This document shows positions 46,336 to 58,984 of a stretch of 64,000 nt of DNA, one piece after another. The stretch's first letter is position 1, and every line of letters begins with the position of its first letter. Origin of the DNA: Talpa occidentalis (taxonomy: Eukaryota; Chordata; Mammalia; Eulipotyphla; Talpidae); contig NW_023601322.1 in NCBI RefSeq assembly GCF_014898055.3, positions 66,058,740 through 66,122,739 on the forward strand, read 5' to 3'. The position numbers and the translations under genes were made by a program. A model generated the notes under the pieces. It was given only the letters and a program-made list of their open reading frames with translations, was not told the DNA's origin and did no database searches.

Positions 46336-46919
46336 ATCTGGAGTGGTTTTCCAGAGACAAAAACCAAATTTCTACCTAATGAAGTTACCAATTACCAGAA
46401 AAGAGCAAGGGATGCTTTAACTGCTCATACATAGGCTGCTCAGATGTCTTAGATGGAGACAGAGGACTGGCCGGGATGGCTTCTGGTCATTTAGACAGCC
46501 GCAAGGTGTGCATGCTCAGAGTACGGGTCCCAAATGAGAGTTAAACTCTAAGAAAACACCTTTTTATGTTTCTCCACATTGATCCTCTCGGTTGTTTTTA
46601 AAAATGATTCTCATAAAATGTGACATTTTGCCTTAACCAGACAGAGGAACCATTTGGCAGGGCTAAGAGGAGAGAGAAGAACTTCCTGCGTACCCCAGTA
46701 TGGTCAGGATACAATGCACTCACCACCCCCAACAAACACATGCACTCTCCCATATGGGGCCCACTGCTGCCCTTTTCACCTTTTGACCACTTTCCCATTT
46801 GTGCAGTTCCCCAGAGGCAGAACCCAGAGGAAGACGTAATAAGTGGGAGCTGGGACAGGTTGCTGAGGGAAACAAAAGATCTGTTAAAGCTGAAATGAGG
46901 AAAAGGTAGTGCTTAGCAT

Positions 46920-47270
46920 TTACTGAGCATCCATTCTTATAGTGGAATATTGTGCTGCTGTTAAAAGGAAAAAGAATTTAGCAGATGGACCAGAAAGATG
47001 CCTGTGATATACCAGGTATAGAATGGGATCTTCTCATTGATTTTTATGGAAACACCCTTCACCCCCATTCCCGCACACATGCATAGGAAACTGGCAGAAC
47101 CGAACCGTCCGGAAGGGCAGATTCCAAACTGTTACTAGTGACAGTGCAGATGCATGAGGGTGGGGGACACAGCAAAGGAGTGTGGTACGTTTAATGGTAT
47201 ACTTTCACTTTCTCTGTATTAATCTGCAGAATCTTTAAATCATTGACAACAATCAAGTATTTGTTTAAGA
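46920..47270 (+). mobile_element. Old L1M 3' fragment
   Basis: Begins with 'tatagtggaatattgtgctg' (the tail end of L1 ORF2) and ends in L1M-type 3' UTR sequence. Diverged. Confidence 0.5.
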
Positions 47271-47765
47271 TAAAGGTATTTCTATTATAAATAATAAAAA
47301 CAGGCCCTAGGAATTCTACTCAGGATATACACCACCCCCCCTACACACACACACACACAGTGTCATCTTTCCAGATTTTTCCAACTGTTGTTAAACATCC
47401 CATCACTCATCCATGTTTGCTTTCTCCTCTGTGCCAGTCCAGAGGCAATCTCTTACCAGGTTGGCTGCCTTCCCTACAGCTCTGGAGAGTTCCTTGCAAT
47501 TTCTGGGTTACAGAAGATGGATTTGAGAGTTGCCAGCTCCAGTGGCAAAGTTCACTTAAGAGAGGAAAATGACTACTTGGTAGTAAAGGTGGATGAAGGG
47601 AATGGCACTGGTGTTCAAAGGCTCTGACTTCCCTGTGTATCTATGTGTTCTCTGGAAGCTGAGAAATGGAATCTGACAGAACAAGACTGAAAAAGAAACA
47701 ATAGTGCTTGGTGGTCAGAAATCTGAACAGCTTGGAGTAGGGGTCTGCTGATAAAATTATATCCA

Positions 47766-48018
47766 GGGTCTCCCTGGTGGTGCAAGGAGTTAAGTCTCAG
47801 CACTATCAAGCTATTACCAGCCACTGTGGCCTGAGTTCAACCCCTGGCCAGGGAGACCTCTCCTGTTTCTCCTGCTGCTCCCCTCAGCAGTGTATTTCAG
47901 TAGATCTACCTGTTCTGCTCCCCACTCTGTCTCTGGTGAATCATCTAACCCCCTGAACCTCTGGCCTACACCCCAGCTCTTATATGCATAATAAATAAAA
48001 ATAAATCTTTTTAAAAAA
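47766..48018 (+). mobile_element. tRNA-derived SINE, older subfamily
   Basis: Head GGGTCTCCCTGGTGGTGCAA, anticodon-region AGCACTATCAAGC. Flanks AAAATTATATCCA / AAAATTGTATCAA. Confidence 0.84.
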
Positions 48019-48183
48019 TTGTATCAAGAACTATCCCCCGCAACAAGGACCTGATAACTCAGCAAATACCTAATCTGTTTGCCCAACAGAAGGCAAACTG
48101 TCATGCTCTAGGAAGCAATTGCTTGGCCATGCTATGCTTCCTCTTATCTATGTTTTCTTAGATCTGTGTAGTTTATAAAACAG

Positions 48184-48388
48184 CATAATGTCATGGTTAA
48201 GAGAATGAACTAATAACACTTGGAACATATGTGGGATTCTCTGCTCTGTCTCTAAAACACAGTTTCCTCTCTAAAATGGAAATAATAATAGTGCTTAACC
48301 TCAGAGTTGTTTGGTGGAAATTAAATAATACAGAAAAAATCTTGAGCCTTGTACCTGGCATATGCAGTCAGTGATAGTTGTTATCTTT
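48184..48388 (+). mobile_element. MIR
   Basis: Near full length, from 'taatgtcatggttaagagaa' through 'agtttcctctctaaaatgga' to 'gagccttgtacctggcatat'. Confidence 0.6.
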
Positions 48389-48389
48389 A

Positions 48390-49210
48390 CAGTTAACAAC
48401 TACAAGACCCAACTCTGCAATACAAATGAAAATAAGGAAAGTAGTGACTTATGAACATTCACACACTTACTAGCATTCATATCCCAAACATAAGTCTGAC
48501 TTATGGAACTTGAAGGTTCCCAGAAAATCTGTGTCCACCAAAATTCTACTATTACAGCATTCAAAAATTATCACTCTCTTCTAAAGTTATTAAGTCAGGA
48601 AGGCCCTTCTACAAATGCCCTTGTGCTAGCTGTTGTACAGTCAGGTAAAAACAGATGAAATTCCTTCCTTTCATTCATCCAGCCACCTTTGAATCTTCCC
48701 AAAGCTTTTAGTAATAGCAGCCTTTTCTTTCTTTTTTAACTTTTGCTCCCTCCTTCCTCAGTCTAGTCAGGAGAAAGAAAGTTTCTGGGGGTAGGAGGTT
48801 TAAACTGATGGACCATTAACAGCATAACAAAGCAAAAGGAATTTTCCAGGTCACCAGCCAACAACTTTAGAGAGGTTTTTAAAATTCATTTGCTTAGGAG
48901 GAGGGAGAGAGGTTGGTCAGCGGAGAGTAAGGAAGGATTTCTCTCAACTGGTGGGGATCTGGGGAACACTCTTTTTATGGCCAGCAAAACTAGTAAACAT
49001 CGTAACATACTGCTTGGTTTCTGAGCTGATCTTTAACCATTGCACTTGAAATGCAGATAGTGGAAAGAAAACAAATGTCTGTCTTTAGAATCCATAAATT
49101 AATGGTTCTTCTTGGCTTCAGATTTAGAGAACACCTGGATTCCTGCTCTGGCTTCCACCATGATTTGCCAAAATATAACATGTCCATAAATATCTTCTGA
49201 GCCCAATGAT

Positions 49211-49261
<51 letters not shown>

Positions 49262-50200
49262 GCCTTATTCCAGCTGTGGCAAAGTTCAGTAGGAAAAGGA
49301 GCTATAGTCATGCTGTGTTTCCCTTACCCCATGTTTGCATTTTAAAAATTTATTTGTTGGCAGTCTGAAAGTCATTGGAGAAGGCAACTCCAGCCCTTAA
49401 CTGGTAAGCAGATCTGTTCAAGTAGAAATGTTCTTGTAGGGATCACCTTTGCTGCTGAAGGAAGAAAAACCAGCAAAAAGTCCTGCTGACATTTGGTAGC
49501 TAAGCCTTATTACCTCCTCTCCCCTCCCTCCATGCATTGCTCCAACCACATTCATAACCTAAGGCCACTTACATAGACCTTAAAATTCTTACAACTTGTT
49601 GACCTGGGGATCTTCTGGGGCGCCTGCCAAATTGCACAAGGTTGCTTAAGTAATACTTATACACAGTTTTAGGTTTTATTGATACAGTGGCTTCCAAACT
49701 GTTTAAAAAGCAGGATCCTTCTCAAAGAGAAACAAAATATGAAAACCAGATTAAAACTATTGATTCTGATTGAAGTCAATCACAATGTTGCTCGAAAGGG
49801 TCCATAGTATTAAAAATAAAAATCATTATTTTGGACTATCTTTTATAACTTTAACATTTTTTTTGTCACTATAATGAACTCTAATTCCTTCCTTTGCCTA
49901 TAAAACCCTTTTGAGCCTGTCCTTACCTACATGATATCCATGCAGTTGTTCCCAAGTTGTCTATTCTCTCGATTTACTCCTTGGTTTTGTTGGTTCAAGT
50001 CCTTCACTCGCTTCCTAGGAAGAGATACCGGGGAGGTAAATATTTTGAGACACTGCGTATTGAAACATGCCTTTCCTTTTATTTTTTCATCATATCTTGA
50101 TGGGTATTTTTGCTAGGTATAAAATTCTAGGTTATAAATCAATCCTCAACAAGCCTAGGCCTTTCCAGTGTCCAGGGTTTTGAACTAGAACTTTAGCATA
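48390..50200. other. No gene recognised
   Basis: Repeat-poor apart from the CA microsatellite. 50,060-50,150 has a weak L1-like phrase ('ttgctaggtataaaattcta'). Confidence 0.45.
49213..49258. repeat. (CA)23 microsatellite
   Basis: Pure CA dinucleotide repeat, about 46 bp. Likely length-polymorphic. Confidence 0.95.
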
Positions 50201-50209
50201 AACACATGC

Positions 50210-50475
50210 CCCCACCTCTTACCCCTTTGTAGCTAATACCTCATTATTCTTGTCAGGGAAACTTCCCTGCCCAGTCATCTGCCCCTCCAAGGCTGGGTGG
50301 ATATCCCTACTAGTTCTTTCCACAGTACCTAGCACTTTCCCCCTTCACTACATTATTCTACCATATTGGCATTACCTGTTTAGTTGTCTGTGTCCTCCAC
50401 TAGTTTGTGAGCATGAAGGCTGAAAATACAGTCATAGTCCTTGCAGAAAAAAGGAATAAATGAGTGCTGTTGATA
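50210..50475 (+). mobile_element. L2 3' fragment
   Basis: Carries 'gcccagtcatctgcccctcc', 'cagtacctagcactttcccc' and a later 'agtttgtgagcatgaaggc' stretch, in L2 order, ending GGAATAAATGAG. Confidence 0.5.
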
Positions 50476-51009
50476 TTTTTTTTAATTATTACATATAATA
50501 ATAAAATGTTAACAAGTGCATTTACCAGTAATGCATAAACCATACTAAAAAGCTGACAAATGCATTTACCAGTAGATAAATGCTCCAGATTTCAAAGTAG
50601 AGAGCAGAATTGGTCTAGGGAAGAAATGCCACCTTGATACTAGGAACACAGAAAGGACACGTGTAATTTCTTGTTCAATATCTGCCTTCCAGGAGGACAA
50701 GGACTAGATCTGCCTTGCTCAGTGGTGTGTTTCCATCAACCTGACCACAGTGACAGCTTAACCAGTGCTGTTGGGAAAATGAACCAGTATGGACAAATGG
50801 TGTCCTGTGTGTTATACCACTGAGAAAACTATGAGGGAGAAAATTCCTAAGCTGCCATATAGTCTTGGGGAAAAGGGAGATTTGGAATGGAAATTCAATT
50901 CATCATCTCTTCCCATAGGACCACACTTCTAATAGCAAACTAGAAACTTCTCAACATTCCCTGCCCCAGACATAGGCAATCCCCATTTTAAGATTACCTG
51001 GTTTGGAAG

Positions 51010-51420
51010 CCTAGTATTATATTTGGCTCCAATCTTCATCCTCATAGTCTGTTTCTTTCCAGTCATCAAGTCCTGGTTGCCTCCTCTCCCTTTACATACT
51101 TTAACAGACCCCCCTCTCCCTTTTTCATTCTTCTTGCTAGCGTTCCATCAAAGCCTCCATCATCCCATATCTAGGCTTTCTACATGGCTCCCTCCTTCAT
51201 TCCAAGTCACTTTGACACCTCTGTCAAATTAATATCCCTGAAGCACCACTTATCAAAGTGTTTCTTCACTGTCCAAAACACCTTCAGAAGCTCTTGATTT
51301 CCTTTCACATTAGGTTACAACTCCTCTGCCAGATTTCAACCTTCAGAATTACTTTTAATGATCTGCTTTCCCTCCCTACACACACCAGCTTGCTTGGCAC
51401 ACATACACCACTCTCACTCT
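51010..51420 (+). mobile_element. L2-like fragment
   Basis: Pyrimidine-rich sequence in the style of the L2 3' ORF ('cttcagaagctcttgatttc', 'ttaggttacaactcctctgc'). By-eye assignment. Confidence 0.4.
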
Positions 51421-51729
51421 GATTAGGCAAGATGCTTCACACGCCCAGAAACAACAGAGCTTGTGCAGAGTTCTCTGGAATGTTTTCTTCTCTTAATTCA
51501 ATCCATCCTTCTAGACCTGGTTTAAATCTTTCTGTTTCCAAGATGCCTTCATGGATAACTTCAAGCTTTGCTGATCTCCCTAGCTTTGAAGTCCAAAAAC
51601 TATTTATCATCTTTGTAGGCCAATTAAATCTGGAAGGGCACCTTATATAAGACACTATAAACTCTGCACAAGTTAGTGTGGTCTTCTCCAGCTATACTGG
51701 TGCTTCTTGATGATAAAGAGGTAAGAATG

Positions 51730-52000
51730 GGGCCTCCCTGGTGGTGCAGGGGTTAAAGTCAGCGCTATCAAGCTCTTCGCTCTTGGCAGCCACTGTGGCA
51801 TGAGTTAGATCATCAGCCAGGGAGCTAACTCACATGGCAAGGCAGACTTCTCCTGTCTCACCCGCTGCTGCCCTCAGCAGTGTATTTCAGTAGATCTGCC
51901 TATTCTGCTCCCTACTCTGTCTCTGGTGAATCCTCTCTCCCGCTGCACCTCTGACCTACACCCAGTTCTTGTATGTATGAATAAAATCAATCTTTTTTTT
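51730..52000 (+). mobile_element. tRNA-derived SINE, older subfamily
   Basis: Head GGGCCTCCCTGGTGGTGCAG, an extra short insertion (AAGCTCTTCGCTCTTGG region) before box B, and a tail ending in TCTTTTTTTT. Diverged. Confidence 0.83.
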
Positions 52001-52089
52001 ACAAAAGGATGACCTGTTCTTGTACTTGAGGGCCCCTAAATGTTCAACACATGGTAATATTCAACAGATGATGAGAGAGCTGCTTTCAT

Positions 52090-52300
52090 ACAGATAGACC
52101 TGGTGAACCCCAACCCTGTCAAATATTACTGTGTGTATTTGAGAAATTTAGACCCTCTGATCCTTAAGATGTTCCTCTGTGAAACTGGAACAGTAACAGT
52201 GCTACTTTCATAGGGTTGTTGAGAAGAGCAAATGTGGTAAAGAAATTTGCACATTGCTCTGGTACATGATAAATAGCGAATACATGTTAAGTTATTGTTA
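52090..52300 (+). mobile_element. MIR
   Basis: 'tttcatagggttgttgagaa' and 'acatgataaatagcgaatac', the MIR 3' half. Confidence 0.5.
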
Positions 52301-52559
52301 TGAGACCCTCCAATGCCTGTTCTTGGAGTTGAACTTTGGCCTCAACTTTGTTTAAGACTTTCTGTTACTTAGTCTTGTAAACAGTGATTTCCTGCCAGTC
52401 CCTACCTCTGTATCCACCCTTGGCTGGTCAAAGCATATCCCTGCAAGCAGTGGTCATAGATATTCATCAAGCAACACTATCCTTGCCATGCCCTCTTCCC
52501 TCAGCATGCCTAGATTCAGGGCTGTATTGTTTTTGGTGCCTTGGGTTTTTGAATTTTCT

Positions 52560-52978
52560 TGAGCCTTCACTTCTTCAACTTTTTCTTTATCATTATCTAT
52601 CTATTGTAAAAGTAATACATACTCATTATTTTTCTTTAAAGTACAAAGAGGTGTAAGTATAAGAGTGAAAGTCTAAATCCCCAACCAAACCTCAATTTCC
52701 TCTCTTTGGAAGTAATCATCAATTTCTCATATGTCCAGAAATCACCCATGCATGACTATAAACCATATACTGTAACACATATGTACACTGTTCTGTGGCT
52801 TGCTTTATTCACTTACCAGTCAGCCCTGAATATCTTTCTATATCCATACCTGATAGGCCAACCACACTGCTGAGCAGCAACACAGGTGCCTTTTGTTCAA
52901 TCAACCATCATTGATTTCATCAGTCCCTGACAAATGGGCATTTAGGTTGCTACTAGTAAACCACTGTGATGAACATCG
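52560..52978 (-). mobile_element. Old L1 fragment, reverse orientation
   Basis: Carries reverse-orientation L1M phrases, ending with 'aaatgggcatttaggttgct' and 'gtgatgaacatcgtg'. It runs directly into the GTGC microsatellite at 52,978. Confidence 0.5.
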
Positions 52979-53012
52979 TGTGTGCGTGCGTGCGTGCGTG
53001 CATGTCTGTGTA
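52978..53012. repeat. (GTGC)n microsatellite
   Basis: TGTG, then four to five GTGC units, then GCATGTCTGTG. Alternating purine-pyrimidine and Z-DNA-prone. It begins where an old L1 fragment ends. Confidence 0.8.
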
Positions 53013-54490
53013 CTACTAAAAACTTTAAGGTCCCTGTTTGTCAGACTAGAAATGAAAGTGATCTTCAAATTTGGTTCTGTCTCTGGGATCTCCAACCACA
53101 CATGGCGTTTGGCCCCTAGACTCACTGACTCACTGATCAGTGACCACCTTCTTCCTCACTTCAAAATAGAAGAAGTCGATGTAGTGTTTTCTCATGATCC
53201 CACCCAACAGAAGCTCACAGAACCACGTTTCTCCCTTTCTCGGGAAACATAAGGGAAATCCTGGCTTTGGGTAACAGGATTTCACAATCTGGTTGTGTTC
53301 TCAGGTAGCCCCGAGGAAGCCCCAGATAAGGAAGGAAGCACGTTTTGGTTCATGACACAAGCCCAGCTGTTTTCAGTGGGGCCGGAGGGATGTGAGTGTG
53401 ACGACAAGGACAGTAGCTGAGACGGACTTCAGGTAGTTGGGAGGAGGTATACACAGGGCTTTCATCAGCAGTGACTCGGCATTCTTATCCTAGCTCACAT
53501 CCGTCCCTTTGCGCTGTGTCCTTTCTCAGGCCAAGGACAGGATGGAAGGCAGGCCAGCACAGCCTGACTCATGCAGGACCCCAAGCCAGCCGCTTACTGT
53601 CTCTGGCAGAAGCCCCACGGGCAGGGTGAAGCTAGAGCAGGAGAAAGGTGCCCCTGGTCTATGTCTAAGATGCTTATTTAGAGCTCCGTGACCCACCATC
53701 CTAAACTTCAGTTACCCCACCCCCATATGTAAAAAACCAAAAGCAACACCAACAGCCTTATACTGTCTTTGAGAGCAGGACACTGAGTGCATAACAAAGG
53801 ACATGGCATTACATAAGCAGCCAACTATTCTAGGCTATTTGCTTCACTGATATCTCCCTCTTTTCCCTAGCACAGGGTCGAACTCAGATTAAGTGTTTAA
53901 TCAAAAAAAATTTTTTTTTCAGTGAATGAATGAGTGAATGAACAACCCCTTCATTTCTGGAAAGCATACAGGAAAATTGCAAAATGACCCAACCTGAAGC
54001 ACCTCATGTCACCCAACCTCATGGACTCTTGTCAGTTTCCCAGCTTTGAATTGCCAGACAATTCCTCCTGAATTGGTTTGCTAATCCTTATTCTGGAGAG
54101 GCCTATTATAGAACCATATAGCATAAAGAACATATTATAGAACCACATGTCTAGAGCAACAGAATCCTGGAAGGTCACCTTGCTTTACAGATGAGGAAAC
54201 TGAAGTATTAAACAGAACAAAAACCAAACTCAGCTCACTTCCTGACTTCGCTGTTCCTAAAAACACCACTCATCTGTCACCATTCAAAAACTGTGGAATC
54301 ATGTTTTAGTCTGCCCTCTCTTACATCCCTCATAACCAGTCTAGGAATTGTCAGTGAATTCTAAAATCACTATGTCTGTCATCCAGTGTTTCAGTTCTTA
54401 TTCCTGCCTCTTCTCCCCTACTCCCCACATTAAATATCTCAGTGTATTTATATTTAGCTCAGTATAGGATTTTCAGCCTTCACTAGCCTA
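53013..54490. other. No gene recognised
   Basis: Mostly unique. A short reverse MIR piece may lie at 54,175-54,240 ('agatgaggaaactgaagtat'). Confidence 0.45.
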
Positions 54491-54499
54491 TTCTGCTAG

Positions 54500-54715
54500 A
54501 AAGGCAGATTGCACTGAGCATAAGAACACAAGCTCCAGTCTCTCCCATGGGTTTGGTTCCTGGTTCTCTCTGGTGGTGGCCTCAGATAGGTTTCCTGACC
54601 TATAAAATGGAGAAAACAATGGTACCTACATTACAGGGTACTTGTAAAAATTAAATGTGGATTTGAACCCAGGATTGTCTGGTCTCAGAACTCTCTATAC
54701 CACACCCTGTGACTC
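54500..54715. mobile_element. MIR forward piece joined to MIR reverse piece
   Basis: 54,500-54,660 reads as MIR in + orientation ('ttcctgacctataaaatgga', 'ttgtaaaaattaaatgtgg'). 54,661-54,715 then reads as the tRNA-end of MIR in reverse ('atttgaacccaggattgtct'). Two fragments in opposite orientation abut. Confidence 0.5.
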
Positions 54716-54843
54716 CTTTCTCTAGGAATGTAAAGGAATTGGTTTAGTTTCTGAAGTGTGGTAACCAAAATACCTTGGATGACCTTCCCAATGAGAACAG
54801 TTCCAAACAATGAATAAAATATGCACCTTTAAAAAAAAATGCA

Positions 54844-55140
54844 GGGCCCTCCCTGGTGGCACAGGTGGTTGAGCACCGCACTGTGAAGATGTCCGCAGGC
54901 TCTGCAGCGTGGGTTTGATCCCGGCCTGCCAGTGAGAATCCCACATGGCGCAGCAGACCTCTCCTGTCTCGCCCGCTGCTCCCTTCAGCAGTGTATTTCG
55001 TCAGTCTGCCTATTCTGTTACCCACTCTGTCTCTGGTGGATCCTCTCACCCTCCCACACAAATGCCCTGTACCCTGGTTCTTGTATAAAATAAATAAATA
55101 AATCCTTAATAAATAAATAAATAAATCTTTTAAAAAATTA
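54844..55140 (+). mobile_element. tRNA-derived SINE with doubled tail
   Basis: Head GGGCCCTCCCTGGTGGCACA. The tail ATAAATAAATAAATCCTTA is followed by a second ATAAATAAATCTTTTA, so the AATAAA/terminator unit is duplicated. Confidence 0.87.
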
Positions 55141-55151
55141 AAATAAATTAA

Positions 55152-55222
55152 AAAATAAAATAAATGCACTGATGAACTGGCAAAAATGTAAAATAAAATA
55201 AATGCACTGATGAACTGGCAAA
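55152..55222 (+). repeat. 38-bp tandem duplication
   Basis: ATGCACTGATGAACTGGCAA at 55,164 recurs at 55,202, each preceded by AAATAAAATAA. It lies between two SINEs and may have spread from the A-rich SINE tail. Confidence 0.88.
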
Positions 55223-55233
55223 GGTCAAAAACA

Positions 55234-55515
55234 GGGCCTCCCTGGTGGTGCAAGGGGTTAAGACTCAGCACTATGAAGCTATACGCAACCACTGCAACAC
55301 AGGTTCGATCCCCAGCCAGCCAGGGAACTACCCACATGGCACAGCAAACCTCTCCTGTCTCGCCTGCTGCTCCCCTCAGCAGTGTACTTCAGTCAGTCTG
55401 TCTGTTCTGTTCCCCACTCTGTCTCTGGTGAATCCTCTTACCCCTCCTCCCCCCACACCTCTGGCCTGTACCCCAACTCTTGTATGCATAAATAAATAAA
55501 TCTTTTTTTTTTTTT
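55234..55515 (+). mobile_element. tRNA-derived SINE, older subfamily
   Basis: Begins only about 95 bp after the previous SINE tail. Head GGGCCTCCCTGGTGGTGCAA; flanks GTCAAAAACA / GTCAAAACA. Confidence 0.87.
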
Positions 55516-56014
55516 AAAAGTCAAAACATAAAAAAGTAAGAAAGAAATGAAAAGAGAGCTCTGGAATATGAGTGCCCTAAGTGATGAATATATGAGGAAG
55601 GCGAAAAACAGGAGTTAAAGTTTAAACCCACAGAAGGTAAGGAGTCTACCTCCAAAGGACCTACAGAGTTGAACAACCTCTATATAAGGGGAATGAGAAA
55701 TAATCCACAGCAAAAAAAGAGGCCTCAAGGAAATTTCTTTGACCAACCTTAACAGTAGATGAAGAAAAAAAATCTCTCCAAAATTTATAAATACAAACAA
55801 GCCTGCACATAACTTTGTAGCCTGACTTTACACTACCTGTACCATATATAATCTGAAAAACAAAAAACTTCAAGCAGAAAATTTAATTTAAGGGGATCTT
55901 GGTAGGAATAAATCCTAATAACTGGTAAAGGAAAAACACAAATCCTATCTAAAGGACTCCAGTTTCAATCCATACCTCAAGGAATGCCCACAGACTTTAA
56001 AACAATTGGGTCTA

Positions 56015-56284
56015 GGGGCCTCCCTGGTGGCACAAGGGGTTAAGTGCTGCACTATGAAGCAATCTGCAGCCTGAGTTTGATCCCCAGCCGGCCAGGGAGC
56101 AACCCACTTGGTGCAGCAGACCTCTCCTGACTCTCCCGCTGCTCCCCTCAGCAGTGTATTTCAGTCTGCCTGTTCCGTTCCCCACTCTGTCTCTGGTGAA
56201 TCCTCTCATGCCTCTGCATCTCTGGCCTGTACCCCAGCTCTTGTATGCATAAATAAATAAATAAATAAATAAATACATAAAAAG
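56015..56284 (+). mobile_element. tRNA-derived SINE, older subfamily
   Basis: Flanked by AATTGGGTCTA target duplications (56,004-56,014 and 56,285-56,295). The anticodon arm is shortened. Confidence 0.88.
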
Positions 56285-56614
56285 AATTGGGTCTAAAGTT
56301 AAAAACCACAAAACATCAAGGAAACAAGTGAGAAGCAGCAGGAACAACAGATAACATAATAAGGCACACACAAAAATGAGACAGAAATGATCAACTACGG
56401 AATATAAATAAGTGTACTGAAAATATTTCAAGAAATAAATGTGAGGCTTAAATATATGAGCGAGCAAAAGATAGATACTTAAAACTTAAAATCAGACTTT
56501 ATTTATTGGACAAGGGAGCTGAAGAAATCTAGAATGTGACCCAGAGATACAAAGAATTTAAAGAACTACAAAAGTGACAATGGAGGACAGAATAAAATGG
56601 TTGTGTGGGGGGGG

Positions 56615-56912
56615 TGGCCTCCCCGGTGGTGCAACGGTTGAGCACTGGGTTGTGAAGCTGCCCGCAGCCTCTGCAGTGCCAGTTCAAACCCCAGCTGCTC
56701 CCCGGCCACTGGAGGAGGGTCCCACATGGGGCGCAGACCTCCCCTGCCGCCCACTGCTCCCCTCAGCAGTGTGCTTCGTTCCTTCTGCCTGCTCTGCTCC
56801 CCGCTCTGGCTCTGGTGAATTCTCTCACCCTCCTGCGCTTCTGACTGTACCCAGTGCTTGTATAAATAAATAAAATAAATAAATAAAATAAATACATCTT
56901 TAAAAAAAAAAA
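56615..56912 (+). mobile_element. tRNA-derived SINE, young subfamily
   Basis: Head TGGCCTCCCCGGTGGTGCAA and the CCGGCCACTGGAGGAGG block. Flanks GGTTGTGTG on both sides. Confidence 0.88.
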
Positions 56913-57895
56913 GGGTTGTGTGTGTGCATGTGTGTGTCTTTACAGGAGAAAATTAAGAATAAAAAAGAGGAGGTGTTTGTACAGAGTGAGCACTAGGACC
57001 AGAGAAAGGCAATTAAGGTGGGTGGGCATAAAATTTATTGTAGACATTCACTCTGAGGCCTCACCCTGCATTTGCACAAGCTCAAGAACGAGTACCTCCT
57101 TAAATCTGGTGTCTAGGGCACCTCAGAGTTAAGATTGTTCCCAAATTATTACAAGACACCAAACTCTGGGTCCACAAATTCCAAGAAGGATAAAGAAAAA
57201 TAAAGTCCTCGTCCATATATATTATAAAAAAACTGCACAGGGCCTGGAACAAACACAGATCAAGGACTCCAACATGGCTGACCATACACTTCTCAGCAGC
57301 CACAATGGAAGCCAGAAGATATCTTCAACAGGCCGAGACAAAATAACTGGCAATCAACATTTTTTTTTTTTTTTTGAGAATTATATATGAGAGTAAAAAA
57401 AAAATATTTTCAAGCCAACAAAACCCAACAGAATTTACTATCAACAGACTCCTACTTGAAGGAAATTCTAAAGGTTGAATTTCAAGCAAAAGAAAGACAT
57501 TTCCGAGACAAACGCTCCTAACAAAAGAAACAGTGGACAAAAAGATTGGTGCCTCTGTGAACCACCAATGAACAACAGATGACTGAATAAAATAATGCTT
57601 CATAAGTCCTTAAAAAAAAAGATAGAAGGAAAACACTGGACCACGACAGAATATAAATGGTGAGTGGAGATGGGAGTGGGCAGGGATGGGAAAGGACTTA
57701 AGGGTTTAATTTAGTTTAAGGCCCTTCTATTGTATTTAAGAGAATAAGAATCATGATTAATTTTTAAATATCTAGGGGATCTCCTAAAAGAATAGACAGA
57801 AAGACTATAACTTCTTAGACAATCAATGGGGTTTGTGGGAGGGAGCGGGATAATTAAGAAAACTTAATCCACAACACAAAAAAAATAAAAAGGAG
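56913..57895. other. No gene recognised
   Basis: AT-rich, with possible old L1 character at 57,400-57,650. No exon called. Confidence 0.4.
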
Positions 57896-58160
57896 GGGGC
57901 TTCCCTGGTCACCTAGGGGTTAAATCTCAGCTCTGATACCCTTAGGGTGGAGTTTAAGGCGTGAGTTTGATCCCAGGCCAGGGAGCTGACCCACATATGG
58001 GGCGGCAGACCACTCCTGTCTCACTGGTTGCTCCCCTCAGCAGTGTATTTCAGTAAATCTGCACCTGTTCTGCTTCCCACTCTGTCTTTGGTGAGTCATC
58101 TCACCCACTCACCCCCCACACCTCTGGCCTACACCCCAGTTCTTTATGCAAAAATAAAAT
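57896..58160 (+). mobile_element. tRNA-derived SINE, diverged
   Basis: Head GGGGGCTTCCCTGGTCACCT with long insertions in the anticodon arm. Core CCCCTCAGCAGTGTATTTCA is intact. One of the oldest copies here. Confidence 0.8.
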
Positions 58161-58811
58161 TAAAAGAAAAATTAAAACAAGTAAAAGGGAAAACAAAATT
58201 AAAATGAGGAGATGGGGAGACGATGAATGTGTAGGGGTAGAGGGGGGTATAGGGGAAATCTTTGTATCTTCCCAGATAGCTCTTTCTGCCTGCTTATGTC
58301 TGTGCATGCATCCTTTTCTTTCCTTTCCCTTTTTAAAATAATAAATCTGTCCTTTTGGATATTAAAAAATATATAATTAATTAAAAAACCCCAGATAAAT
58401 AGCATAAAATACCATATAAAGAAATTTAACTAATAATTCATTAATGTTCTGTATAAATACCTGCAGACTGAAATGTACTGCTCTGCATGGAAAAGACAAA
58501 GCTTGTCAGAGCAGAAAACAGAATCCAGCAATTTATTTGCCTGTTACAAGTAAAATAAAGAACTTAGGTTAAGTGATTGATAATGTTTCCTCCTGCTTTA
58601 CTTCTCCATAAAGTCAAGAAAAAATTTGGATATTTGAGGAGAGTTGGATAAAGGAACTATTTGCAAATAATGTGGACAGAGTTTAAGAAAGCCATAAGGA
58701 GAGTATAATGCCCTAGAACGAGGAAAAATGGGGCTCCATAATCACCTCTAGGACAGAACAAAAGAAGGGGGAGCAGTATCAGAACCCATTCTCCAAACTG
58801 CAGCCAGGATA

Positions 58812-58930
<119 letters not shown>

Positions 58931-58984
58931 ATTCAAGTCTTTTCAAAGCACCCCATAGTTTAAGAAATAAAAAGCTATATAACC

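Noticed and set aside
54744..55337. 197-residue minus-strand open frame
   Set aside because: Runs through two SINE copies and their A-rich tails read in reverse. The encoded text (for example DRVGNRIGRLTKYTAEGSSG) recurs in other SINE copies.
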